The notes under the pieces are model-generated. The model saw only the letters and a program-made list of their open reading frames with translations. It did no database searches and was not told the DNA's origin. Positions 18,540-28,300 of a stretch of 64,000 bases of DNA are shown in pieces. The position numbers were made by a program, and so were the translations under genes. How positions within the stretch are numbered: the stretch's first letter is position 1; every line of letters starts with the position of its first letter. The stretch is taken from NCBI RefSeq assembly GCF_013386115.1, contig NZ_JACAOR010000011.1, positions 434,001-498,000 on the forward strand. The letters run 5' to 3'. Source of the stretch: Pseudomonas gingeri (GTDB lineage: Bacteria; Pseudomonadota; Gammaproteobacteria; Pseudomonadales; Pseudomonadaceae).

Positions 18540-19394
18540 ATGAAAGTGTTGGTTGATGCAATCAATCCCCATGCCAGACGCCCGGCAAGTCTGCGAGAGC
18601 TGATTGCCAGCGTATTGCGCAATAAACAACTGATCTGGCAGATGACGAAGAGAGAGGTGGTCGGGCGCTATAAAGGTTCCACGATGGGCTTGGCGTGGTC
18701 GTTTTTCAATCCCGTTGTCATGCTGCTGATCTACACGTTCGTTTTCTCCGAAATATTCAAGGTTCGCTGGGGCGGCACGGGTACCGAGGACAGCAAGACC
18801 CAGTTTGCAGTCATATTGTTCGTCGGAATGATTGTTCAAGGGATCTTTGCTGAAGTTTTCACCCGGTCACCGGGATTGATTGTCGCCAATGTGAACTATG
18901 TCAAAAAAGTGGTTTTTCCCTTGGAAATACTTTCCGTCATAGCGATGGGCACTGCATTGTTTCACGGAGTTGTAAGCCTTCTTGTGCTGTTGATTGCGTT
19001 CTTCGTGTTCAATGGTTTTGTTCATTGGACGGTTGTATTTATGCCGATCGTTATTTTTCCCTTGATTGTCCTGATACTGGGATTTTCTTGGTTTCTGGCT
19101 TCATTGGGTGTGTTTGCGCGGGACACGGGACAGCTTGCGGTGATCATTACCACGGTCCTGACATTTTTATCCCCGATATTTTATCCGATCTCCGCGGTGC
19201 CCGAAGGGTTCAGGCCATGGATGATGGCCACGCCCCTGACTTTCATCATCGAGCAGTCCAGGGCGGTGCTCATATGGGGGCGAATGCCTGACTGGTCTGG
19301 CCTGGCCCTCTATATGTCGGTGGCAACGGCTTTCGCCTGGGCGGGTTTTGCCTGGTTTCAGAAAACGAGAAAAGGTTTCGCCGATGTCCTATGA
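18540..19394 (+). CDS. wzm: Polysaccharide ABC transporter permease (Wzm-type)
   Basis: This 284-residue inner-membrane protein of the ABC-2 family has the Wzm hallmarks: the N-terminal cytoplasmic segment WQMTKREVVGRYKGSTMGLAW, about six transmembrane helices, and the conserved FLSPIFYPISAVP block late in the protein. It exports undecaprenyl-linked O-antigen or related glycan. It is the only permease in the cluster yet is flanked by two ATPase genes. CAGGAG precedes the ATG, and its 3' end overlaps the following gene by 11 bases. Confidence 0.93.
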   Translation: MKVLVDAINPHARRPASLRELIASVLRNKQLIWQMTKREVVGRYKGSTMGLAWSFFNPVVMLLIYTFVFSEIFKVRWGGTGTEDSKTQFAVILFVGMIVQGIFAEVFTRSPGLIVANVNYVKKVVFPLEILSVIAMGTALFHGVVSLLVLLIAFFVFNGFVHWTVVFMPIVIFPLIVLILGFSWFLASLGVFARDTGQLAVIITTVLTFLSPIFYPISAVPEGFRPWMMATPLTFIIEQSRAVLIWGRMPDWSGLALYMSVATAFAWAGFAWFQKTRKGFADVL

Positions 19395-21462
19395 GCAGAT
19401 TGCCATACGGGTCTTGAATGTCAGCAAGCGCTATGAAGTCTATAGGGCACCCCTGGATCGCTTGAAGCAGTTTGTCCTGCCCCGTATCGGATTTCGCAAA
19501 CAGGAGGGCGCTCCTCATAATTATTTCAATGAGTTCTGGGCGCTGCGCAATGTTTCCTTTGAAATCAAGCGTGGCGAAACCATTGGCGTGATCGGTCGTA
19601 ATGGCAGCGGGAAGTCCACATTGTTGCAAATGATCTGTGGGACGCTCAGTCCCACCGGTGGAGAGATAGAGACACGTGGTCGGGTTGCCGCTTTGCTGGA
19701 ACTGGGGTCCGGTTTCAATCCCGAGTTTACCGGGCGCGAAAACGTCTATTTGAATGCCGCAATCCTGGGTTTGACCAAGGGAGAAATAGAAAGCCGCTTT
19801 TCGGATATCGAGTCATTTGCCGACATCGGGGATTTTCTGGATCAGCCGGTAAGGACCTATTCCAGCGGCATGCTGGCGAGGCTGGCTTTCTCGGTCGCAG
19901 TCCAGGTTGATCCCGATATTCTGGTTGTCGACGAAGCGCTCAGTGTCGGCGACATGGCTTTCCAGGAGAAGTCCTTCACGCGGATGAAAAAAATCCGTGA
20001 AGGCGGTACCTCTATCCTGTTTGTCTCGCATTCCACGCCGGCGGTTCGCAATTTCTGCGACAGAGCCATCTGGCTGGACAGGGGAAGTGTCCGGGCAATC
20101 GGTGAGCGTCAGGGCGTATGTGATAGCTATCAGGCGGAGATGGAACAGGCGATTCGCCAGGGCAATGCGCCCTTGCAAGCCCCGGAAAGTGGAAAACCGC
20201 CGGTTTCAATCTTCAAACCGAAAGCCAGGACAATCGCGATCGAGTCGGTTGTCGCTGATAGACAAGTTTACAAAATGGGCGATGAAATACGTGTTGAAAT
20301 AAAATTGCGGTTTGCCGGTGTACCGCCTGTATATGGTATCGGCCTGATCATTTATGACGCTGACGAGAAAGTTGTGACAATTTTCAGCACCCTGAGAGAC
20401 GATATATTTTTCTCTCAAGCCAATGAGAGCGTTTCTCTGGTTGTCAGGAATAATAATTTTGTTCCTGGATCTTATCGTGGCGTGCTCTCTGTTTCGGATG
20501 AGCATGGGATGTTCTCATACGACAAACTGGAATCGTGCTTTAAGTTTGATATCAAGATGGAAAGAAGCACGCGAGGCTTGGCAAAAGTCGACGGTGTGTT
20601 GAGGTCCGATCATGAGTGGACCAACAGTGCCTGTTGGGAGCTCAATAGCAGCGAACGCTTGTGGATACGGCCCGGGCTGCCGGCGAAAGCTGATTGTCGA
20701 GTACCGCTGCTGGTACTGCTCCGGGTGCGCAATGAAGAGCTTGTTCTCCCGGATACGCTCGATCACCTCTCGACGTTCGCTGATTATATCTGTGTCTATG
20801 AAGATGCCAGCAATGATGGCACCCGTGAGTTGTTGAAAACGTGCGAGAAGGTTGTATTGATCGTGGAGAACGATCAGTGGCAGTCCGGCGCCGATAATCG
20901 ACTGTTGTCTGAAACCCGACATCGGGGATTATTGCTGGAAATGGCACGACGGCATTTCGAGTTTTGCTGGTGCATGTGCTGTGACGCGGATGAACGATAT
21001 ATCGGGCGCATCCGGGAGTACGTGACATCATCATTGGATTGCAAGCCCGAGGCAGTCAGGGTCCAGCTGTTTGACGCCTATATGAGTCGAGGAGATGACG
21101 CTCCGTATATGCCGGAAACACCACTCTTGAATTTCAGACGCCTGTTTGGCGTGGAGCGGCGGGACATACTCATGCTCTGGCAGAATCGTGAAACGGTGAA
21201 GTTTGTCGGGTTGGATGCCAGGGAGCCCGTGGTCACTGGTCGTATCGATGTCAATTTTTTCTGCCAGCATTACGGTAAAAGTCTTTCGTATGAGCACTGG
21301 GATGCCACCTGCGACTACTACAGTACTCACTTTCCTTGGGTGCCCTATGGGGAAAAATGGTCAAAGCGCAAAGGGCGGGCGCTTCATGAACTGTCTGATT
21401 TTGGTCGTGAGTTACAGGCGTGGAGTGGTGCGCTATTCGAAAACTCAATAAAGATCAACTGA
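19384..21462 (+). CDS. wzt: Wzt-type ABC ATPase fused to a C-terminal glycosyltransferase domain
   Basis: The 692-residue protein has three parts. Residues 1-250 are an intact ABC ATPase: Walker A GRNGSGKST (71-79), signature YSSGM (159-163), Walker B DILVVDE (178-184), D-loop LSVGD, H216. Residues about 280-400 form a Wzt-like beta-sandwich that would bind the glycan terminus. Residues about 440-660 form a GT2-like domain with VLLRVRNEELVLPDTLDHL, YEDASNDGTRELL and a DADE metal site (534-537). MSYEQ at 19384 is used as start; it overlaps wzm by 11 bases. An ATPase, glycan reader and glycosyltransferase in one chain suggests coupling of chain finishing to export. The domain calls are clear, the coupling is inference. 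Confidence 0.85.
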   Translation: MSYEQIAIRVLNVSKRYEVYRAPLDRLKQFVLPRIGFRKQEGAPHNYFNEFWALRNVSFEIKRGETIGVIGRNGSGKSTLLQMICGTLSPTGGEIETRGRVAALLELGSGFNPEFTGRENVYLNAAILGLTKGEIESRFSDIESFADIGDFLDQPVRTYSSGMLARLAFSVAVQVDPDILVVDEALSVGDMAFQEKSFTRMKKIREGGTSILFVSHSTPAVRNFCDRAIWLDRGSVRAIGERQGVCDSYQAEMEQAIRQGNAPLQAPESGKPPVSIFKPKARTIAIESVVADRQVYKMGDEIRVEIKLRFAGVPPVYGIGLIIYDADEKVVTIFSTLRDDIFFSQANESVSLVVRNNNFVPGSYRGVLSVSDEHGMFSYDKLESCFKFDIKMERSTRGLAKVDGVLRSDHEWTNSACWELNSSERLWIRPGLPAKADCRVPLLVLLRVRNEELVLPDTLDHLSTFADYICVYEDASNDGTRELLKTCEKVVLIVENDQWQSGADNRLLSETRHRGLLLEMARRHFEFCWCMCCDADERYIGRIREYVTSSLDCKPEAVRVQLFDAYMSRGDDAPYMPETPLLNFRRLFGVERRDILMLWQNRETVKFVGLDAREPVVTGRIDVNFFCQHYGKSLSYEHWDATCDYYSTHFPWVPYGEKWSKRKGRALHELSDFGRELQAWSGALFENSIKIN

Positions 21463-21463
21463 T

Positions 21464-24400
21464 ATGAAATGCACTGAATTCAAGGGGCAAAAGGCGCTGG
21501 TCGCGTGTTCCCGATTGGTGGATTTTGCGGGTGCCGAGATGGCAACCCTGGAAGTTGCCGCAGCCTTGGCGGACCTCGGGTATGAGGTTGTGCTCGCGGC
21601 GATGGAGGTGGGTGGTTTCATCGAGGCCGAGCTGAACGCGAAGGGGCTGTATTTTGTCGATCTTTCCGTTGTCAGTCTGGCCGACAAGGACTTTGACCTT
21701 GTATGGGTCAGCCATTATGTGGTGGCGTATCATTTATTGGTGCGTGACCGGATTTCGGCCAGGCATGCTTTCTATTCTTCCTTGTCTCATTTCGAACCGC
21801 TCGAAACACCGCCGCTGCCGAATATACTTTTTTCACAGTACCTTGTTCATTCTCAGGAAAATTTCGAGCATTTTTCCGCGCGCTATCCTCACCTCGTTGA
21901 CCGTCTCGGTATTTTTCCCAACGCCGCACCCGCAGAGTATTTTGAGGTAATCAGGCATTCGGCCCGGCCCGAACTTCGGTCCATAGGGATTGTTTCAAAT
22001 CATGCTCCCGATGAAGTTCTTGAACTGTTGGCATTGCTCGAAAACCGTGGCATCAATGTCGAGCTGATTGGCCTTCAGGGGACACCGAAAAGAGTGACCC
22101 CTGAATTGATCCGTCAGTACGACGCTGTCATCAGTATCGGGAAAACTGTGCAGTATTGTCTGGCTGCTGGTATCCCCGTCTATTGCTACGATCGTTTTGG
22201 TGGCCCCGGCTGGATTACCAGCAGTCATTTTGAGATGGCATTCGCAAAAAACTTCTCAGGTCGATGTACGCCCAGAAAGCTTTCAGCAGCCCAGATCATT
22301 GAAGAGATGGTCGCCGGGTACGAAGCGACTTTGGCGCAGTCCCGTTCGTTGAGGGATCTTGCTCTTGATCGGTTTTCGCTCAAGCGGAATTTGATAGCGG
22401 TTCTTGACCGGTGCAAGAGCTTTCCTTTGCTCAGGAAGTTTTCCAAAACTGAAATCGAAATATTGTCCAGGGAGTCAGAAGTCTTTCTGGCACAACGACG
22501 GGTGATAAAAAACTACCAACAGGCTGTCGCTGAACGCGATGCCCGACTGGCAAACATCAACCCATCTGAAGCTGAGCAAGACGTGGTGGATAGGGATGTG
22601 AACAAGGTATTGATCGCACGTGAAGCCCAAGTCGAACTCTTGAATACCGAACTCTCGAATTGTGTAGGTCGGGTGGCCCGGTTGGAGGGGGAACTCGAGA
22701 GCTGTTCTTCCAATATGGAAACATTCAACATGACCCGGGCGGATTGGGAAGCCAAGCTGGCCGCAGCCCCTGTTCGCACGGCAAAACAGGAAGAAAAGGC
22801 GCCTCATGCCAATCTGGACTCCAAAGGACAGCGAGCGCGGCTGGCAGTTTCCAATGGCTTGCTTTATGAGCAAGAGGCCAGGATCGCCCGGCTGAGTGAC
22901 GAATTGGCCTTGGCCAATCAGGAGCTACAGGATGCTTCATATTCCAGGAGGCAAGTGACGCAGGAGTCGACTCGGCGGATTGCCGAACTTGAGAGACTGT
23001 TGGCGTTGTCGCGTCAAGAGTTGATGTCGACACTCGATTCGACCAGTTGGAGAATCACTGCCCCATTCCGGCGCCTTGGGGGGTGGTGCAGGCTGCAAGC
23101 GGCCTATATGAAGGTGCTACTGGATAATTCGGTTTTTGTATTGCGCCAGCAAGGTGTTGTGCCATTTGTACGCAGGGCAACCGGCTTTCTGCTGCGTTGG
23201 CGACAAAGGAAGACGGCGTCGCTGAAACTGGCGAGATTCAACAAGGCTGAAAGCTCCGTGTTGGCGGTGGATGCGCCTTTGGTTTCGTTTGTCATCCCTA
23301 TCTATGATCGGGTCGAGGTGTTGCGTGAAGCGGTGAATTCGGCCCTGGCCCAGACGCAACAGGTCTTCGAGGTCATCCTGATTGCCGATGGTTCTCCCCC
23401 CCAGACCTTGGCGGTAATCGAGGAGTTTCGCGACAACCCATTGGTCAGGATCTTCAAGTTCCCCACCAGTTCGGGCAACGCTGTGCGAGGTCGAAACAAG
23501 GGGATTCTTGAAGCGAAAGGTAAATACATCGCTTTCCTCGACAGTGACGATATCGCTGCCGTCGATCGCCTGGAGGTTTGCCTGCCGGTCTTGGAAAGTG
23601 GCGTGGATGTGGTCTATGGCGGTTGGCGCGCGTTACTGGATGGCACTCGCGCAATCGATGGATTGGTCAATGGTCAGGTGGTCTATAGCCCCGATTGCAG
23701 CCTGGAGATGCTGGAGAAAACCTGCGTGCCTTGCCAAAGCACCGTCATGGTCAGGCGAGATACGCTTCTGCGCTGTGGGTTACTGAAACATCGGATGGAA
23801 TACAGGGAAGACCATGAGTTATGGCTGCGGCTTGCCTATCATGGCGCGAAATTCAAGGCCATTCCCTATGTTCTCACCGATCTGCGCTTGCATGCCGGCA
23901 ACAATGAACTGAACTTCAAGAACGACGATAGCCACTGGCAATCCCTGCTCAGGGACGAATACCGCAAAAAGGGGCCCAGCCCCAAGAAAATCGCCTTTCT
24001 CCTGGCCGGGTTGGGTATATCCGGGGGCGCAGCCGTCGCGCTGAAGCATGTCAGCCTGCTGCTTGACGAAGGTCACGATGCTTTCGTGATTGATCTTGGC
24101 GGACAGGGAGATATCGATTGGTATGGAAATCCTGCGATCCGCGTGTACCGGCTGAATGAGTTATCAGCCTGTGGGATTGATAACATCGACATGCTTTTTG
24201 CGACGTTCTGGACCACCGTCGAATGGCTTGAAAAAATTCCGGCTGGAAGAAAGCTGTACCTGGTTCAGTCGGATGAGCGACTTTTTTATGAAGATCCCGC
24301 ATTGAAACGTCGCGTCGCACAAACCTATGGCAAGGATATCGAATATATCGGCATTGCGAATTGGATCGTTGATTTCCTGCGGGACGAGTTTGGGCGTTCG

Positions 24401-24967
24401 GTCGTTTATCTTCCCAATGGCATTGATGCTGCTCTGTTTTATCCGGATGTTCCGCTATCAGAAAAGAACCCGCAGTGCCCGCGTGTTCTGATCGAGGGGC
24501 CTGTTTCCGTTCCTTTCAAGGGGGTAGCGGATGCATACGCCGCGGTCAGCGAGCTCGATTGTGAGTTGTGGGTCGTCAGCAGTGACGGTGTTCCGGAGCC
24601 GCATTGGCGCGTCGATCGTTTTTTCCAGAAGGTCAGGCAGGAGGATATGCGCAGGATTTACTCGTCGTGCGACATTCTGCTGAAGATGAGCAGGATAGAG
24701 AGCTTTGCCTACCCACCGCTGGAGGCCATGGCCTGTGGCTGCTCCGTTGTCGTCATGGAGGTGAAGGGCGGGATTGAGTATGCGGTGGATGGAGAAAATG
24801 TGTTGAAGGTGGGCTCCGGCGACGTGTTGGCCGCGAGATCGGCTGTCAGGAGGCTGATGGATGACGATGGCTTGCGTGACAGGTTGAGAAATTCCGGCTT
24901 CAGGACGGTAAGGAACTGGAGCTGGGAGCCGGCAAGAAAGGTCTTGTCGCAATTGACCGAGTCCTGA
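21464..24967 (+). CDS. Large multidomain glycosyltransferase (1167 aa, GT2 and GT4 domains)
   Basis: The gene starts one base after the preceding stop. Domain order: residues about 1-330, a Rossmann-type region resembling GT-B halves (VACSRLVDFAGAEMATLEV); about 335-525, a coiled coil rich in Glu/Arg/Leu; about 604-810, a GT2 domain (PLVSFVIPIYDRVEVLREAV, then FLDSDD near 691); and about 840-1167, a GT4-type domain (KKIAFLLAGLGISGGAAVAL) with the E-x7-E motif ESFAYPPLE near 1079. It probably adds several sugars in series to the lipid-linked chain, or modifies the chain end, with the coiled coil acting as a ruler or oligomeriser. Linkages are unknown. Confidence 0.85.
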   Translation: MKCTEFKGQKALVACSRLVDFAGAEMATLEVAAALADLGYEVVLAAMEVGGFIEAELNAKGLYFVDLSVVSLADKDFDLVWVSHYVVAYHLLVRDRISARHAFYSSLSHFEPLETPPLPNILFSQYLVHSQENFEHFSARYPHLVDRLGIFPNAAPAEYFEVIRHSARPELRSIGIVSNHAPDEVLELLALLENRGINVELIGLQGTPKRVTPELIRQYDAVISIGKTVQYCLAAGIPVYCYDRFGGPGWITSSHFEMAFAKNFSGRCTPRKLSAAQIIEEMVAGYEATLAQSRSLRDLALDRFSLKRNLIAVLDRCKSFPLLRKFSKTEIEILSRESEVFLAQRRVIKNYQQAVAERDARLANINPSEAEQDVVDRDVNKVLIAREAQVELLNTELSNCVGRVARLEGELESCSSNMETFNMTRADWEAKLAAAPVRTAKQEEKAPHANLDSKGQRARLAVSNGLLYEQEARIARLSDELALANQELQDASYSRRQVTQESTRRIAELERLLALSRQELMSTLDSTSWRITAPFRRLGGWCRLQAAYMKVLLDNSVFVLRQQGVVPFVRRATGFLLRWRQRKTASLKLARFNKAESSVLAVDAPLVSFVIPIYDRVEVLREAVNSALAQTQQVFEVILIADGSPPQTLAVIEEFRDNPLVRIFKFPTSSGNAVRGRNKGILEAKGKYIAFLDSDDIAAVDRLEVCLPVLESGVDVVYGGWRALLDGTRAIDGLVNGQVVYSPDCSLEMLEKTCVPCQSTVMVRRDTLLRCGLLKHRMEYREDHELWLRLAYHGAKFKAIPYVLTDLRLHAGNNELNFKNDDSHWQSLLRDEYRKKGPSPKKIAFLLAGLGISGGAAVALKHVSLLLDEGHDAFVIDLGGQGDIDWYGNPAIRVYRLNELSACGIDNIDMLFATFWTTVEWLEKIPAGRKLYLVQSDERLFYEDPALKRRVAQTYGKDIEYIGIANWIVDFLRDEFGRSVVYLPNGIDAALFYPDVPLSEKNPQCPRVLIEGPVSVPFKGVADAYAAVSELDCELWVVSSDGVPEPHWRVDRFFQKVRQEDMRRIYSSCDILLKMSRIESFAYPPLEAMACGCSVVVMEVKGGIEYAVDGENVLKVGSGDVLAARSAVRRLMDDDGLRDRLRNSGFRTVRNWSWEPARKVLSQLTES

Positions 24968-25350
24968 GTCGATCAGGCACGCTTCTGTCCTGCTTCGGTC
25001 GCGACATGGCGGGGCGGGCAACCCGCTCCGTACCGGGCTGAAACGCATCGTTTCCCCCTGCGCTACCTGCCAATGTCCGAATATGTCGCAGCGCCGCAAG
25101 CACGGGCGTTCGCCCACTCGTTAAGCTGCGCAACGGATAGTTTTCTCCCCGGGCCCGGCCTGTAGAATCGGCGGCGGCCCCCGAAGAAGCTAATCTTCGA
25201 ACGTGAATGTGACCCCTGGGTCGCGGCCAGCTTCATCAACCTGTCACTCTGCACTGCCCAGATATACCCTGCAGAGTGATGCAGGACCCCTTTTTACGGG
25301 GAAAACGCGCGACGCTTCTCTCTATAACAAGCCCAAGCGGAGTACCACAG
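24968..25350. other. Intergenic region upstream of gdhB
   Basis: No convincing gene is seen in these 383 bases. A small hairpin GCGGG-CAA-CCCGC lies near 25013-25025 without a T tract. The last part should hold the gdhB promoter and ends in a CGGAG ribosome site. No other structure is claimed. Confidence 0.5.
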
Positions 25351-28300
25351 ATGGCGTTCTTCACCGCAGCCAGCAAAGCCGACTTCCAGCATCAACTGCA
25401 AGCGGCACTGGCGCAGCACATCAGCGAACAGGCACTGCCACAAGTGGCGTTGTTTGCTGAACAGTTCTTCGGCATCATTTCCCTGGACGAGCTGACCCAG
25501 CGTCGGCTCTCCGATCTCGCCGGCTGCACCCTGTCGGCCTGGCGCCTGCTGGAGCGCTTCGATCACGCCCAGCCACAAGTCCGGGTCTACAACCCCGACT
25601 ACGAACGCCATGGCTGGCAGTCGACCCACACCGCCGTCGAAGTCCTGCACCACGACCTGCCATTCCTGGTGGATTCGGTGCGTACAGAACTCAACCGCCG
25701 CGGCTACAGCATCCATACCCTGCAAACCACCGTGCTCAGCGTGCGCCGTGGCAGCAAGGGCGAACTGCTCGAAATCCTGCCAAAAGGCACCCAGGGCGAG
25801 GGGATTCTTCACGAATCGCTGATGTACCTGGAGATAGACCGTTGTGCCAACGCCGCCGAACTGAACGTGCTGTCAAAAGAACTGGAACAGGTTCTGGCGG
25901 AAGTCCGGGTCGCGGTCGCTGACTTCGAGCCGATGAAGGCCAAGGTCCAGCAGTTGATCGAAGGCATCGACAACAGCCAGTTCGCCATCGAAGCTGATGA
26001 AAAAAGCGAGATCAAGAGTTTCCTGGAATGGCTGGTGGGCAACCACTTCACCTTCCTCGGCTACGAAGAGTTCGTGGTCCGTGACGACCAGAACGGCGGT
26101 CACATCGAATATGACCAGAATTCCTTCCTCGGCCTGACCAAGCTGCTGCGTGCCGGCCTCACCGCCGATGACCTGCGCATCGAAGACTACGCCGTGAACT
26201 ACCTGGCCGAGCCGACCCCGCTGTCGTTCGCCAAGGCCGCGCACCCGAGCCGCGTGCATCGCCCGGCCTACCCGGATTTCGTTTCGGTGCGGGTGATCGA
26301 CGCCGACGGCAAGGTGGTCAAGGAATGCCGCTTCATGGGTCTCTACACCTCGTCGGTGTATGGCGAAAGCGTGCGCGTGATTCCGTATATCCGCCGCAAG
26401 GTCGAGGAAATCGAACACCGCTCCGGCTTCCAGTCCAAGGCCCACCTGGGCAAGGAACTGGCCCAGGTGCTCGAAGTGCTGCCGCGCGACGACCTGTTCC
26501 AGACGCCGGTGGACGAGCTGTTCAGCACCGTGATGTCGATCGTGCAGATCCAGGAACGCAACAAGATCCGCGTCTTCCTGCGCAAAGACCCGTACGGTCG
26601 CTTCTGCTACTGCCTGGCCTATGTGCCGCGTGACATCTACTCCACCGAAGTGCGCCAGAAGATCCAGCAAGTGCTGATGGATCGCCTGAAAGCCACCGAC
26701 TGCGAGTTCTGGACTTTCTTCTCCGAGTCCGTGCTGGCCCGTGTACAACTGATTCTGCGGGTCGATCCGAAGAACCGCCTGGACATCGATCCGGTCCTGC
26801 TGGAAAAAGAAGTGGTCCAGGCCTGCCGCAGTTGGCAGGACGACTACGCCAGCCTGGTGGTCGAGAGCTTCGGCGAAGCCCACGGCACCAATGTGCTGTC
26901 GGACTTCCCGAAAGGCTTCCCGGCCGGTTACCGCGAGCGTTTCGCCGCGCATTCGGCCGTGGTCGACATGCAGCACCTGCTGAGCCTGACCGAAGCCAAC
27001 CCGCTGGTCATGAGCTTCTACCAGCCGCTGGGCCAGGTGTCCGGCCAGCGCGAGCTGCATTGCAAGCTCTACCACGCCGATACCCCGCTGGCACTGTCCG
27101 ATGTCCTGCCGATCCTGGAAAACCTCGGCCTGCGCGTACTGGGCGAGTTCCCGTATCGCCTGCGTCACAGCAACGGTCGCGAGTTCTGGATCCATGACTT
27201 CGCCTTCACCGCTGCCGAAGGCCTGGACCTGGATATCCAGCAACTGAACGATACCCTGCAGGACGCCTTCGTCCACATCGTCCGTGGCGATGCCGAGAAC
27301 GATGCGTTCAACCGCCTGGTGCTCACCGCCGGCCTGCCATGGCGCGACGTGGCGCTGCTGCGTGCCTACGCCCGCTACCTGAAGCAGATCCGCCTGGGCT
27401 TCGACCTGGGTTACATCGCCAGCACCCTGAACAACCACACCGATATCGCCCGCGAACTGACCCGGTTGTTCAAGACCCGCTTCTACCTGGCCCGCAAGCT
27501 GAGCGCCGACGACCTCGACGACAAGCAACTGCGCCTGGAGCAGGCGATCCTGACCGCCCTGGACGACGTCCAGGTCCTGAACGAAGACCGCATCCTGCGT
27601 CGCTACCTCGACCTGATCAAGGCGACCCTGCGGACCAACTTCTACCAGACTGACGCCAACGGCCAGAACAAGTCGTACTTCAGCTTCAAGTTCAACCCGC
27701 ACGCGATCCCCGAGCTGCCCAAGCCGGTGCCGAAATTCGAGATCTTCGTCTATTCGCCACGGGTCGAGGGTGTGCACCTGCGCTTCGGCAACGTCGCCCG
27801 CGGTGGCCTGCGCTGGTCGGACCGCGAGGAAGACTACCGCACCGAAGTCCTGGGCCTGGTAAAAGCCCAGCAAGTGAAGAACTCGGTCATCGTGCCGGTG
27901 GGCGCGAAGGGCGGCTTCCTGCCGCGTCGCCTGCCCCTGGGCGGCAGCCGTGACGAGATCGCGGCCGAAGGTATCGCCTGCTATCGCATCTTCATCTCCG
28001 GCCTGCTGGACATCACCGACAACCTCAAGGACGGCGCCCTGGTGCCGCCGGCCAACGTCGTGCGTCATGACGACGATGACCCGTACCTGGTGGTAGCGGC
28101 GGACAAGGGCACCGCGACCTTCTCCGACATCGCCAACGGCATTGCCATCGACTACGGTTTCTGGCTCGGCGACGCCTTCGCTTCCGGCGGCTCGGCCGGC
28201 TACGACCACAAGAAGATGGGCATTACCGCCAAGGGCGCGTGGGTGGGCGTACAGCGTCACTTCCGCGAGCGCGGCATCAACGTCCAGGAAGACAGCGTCA

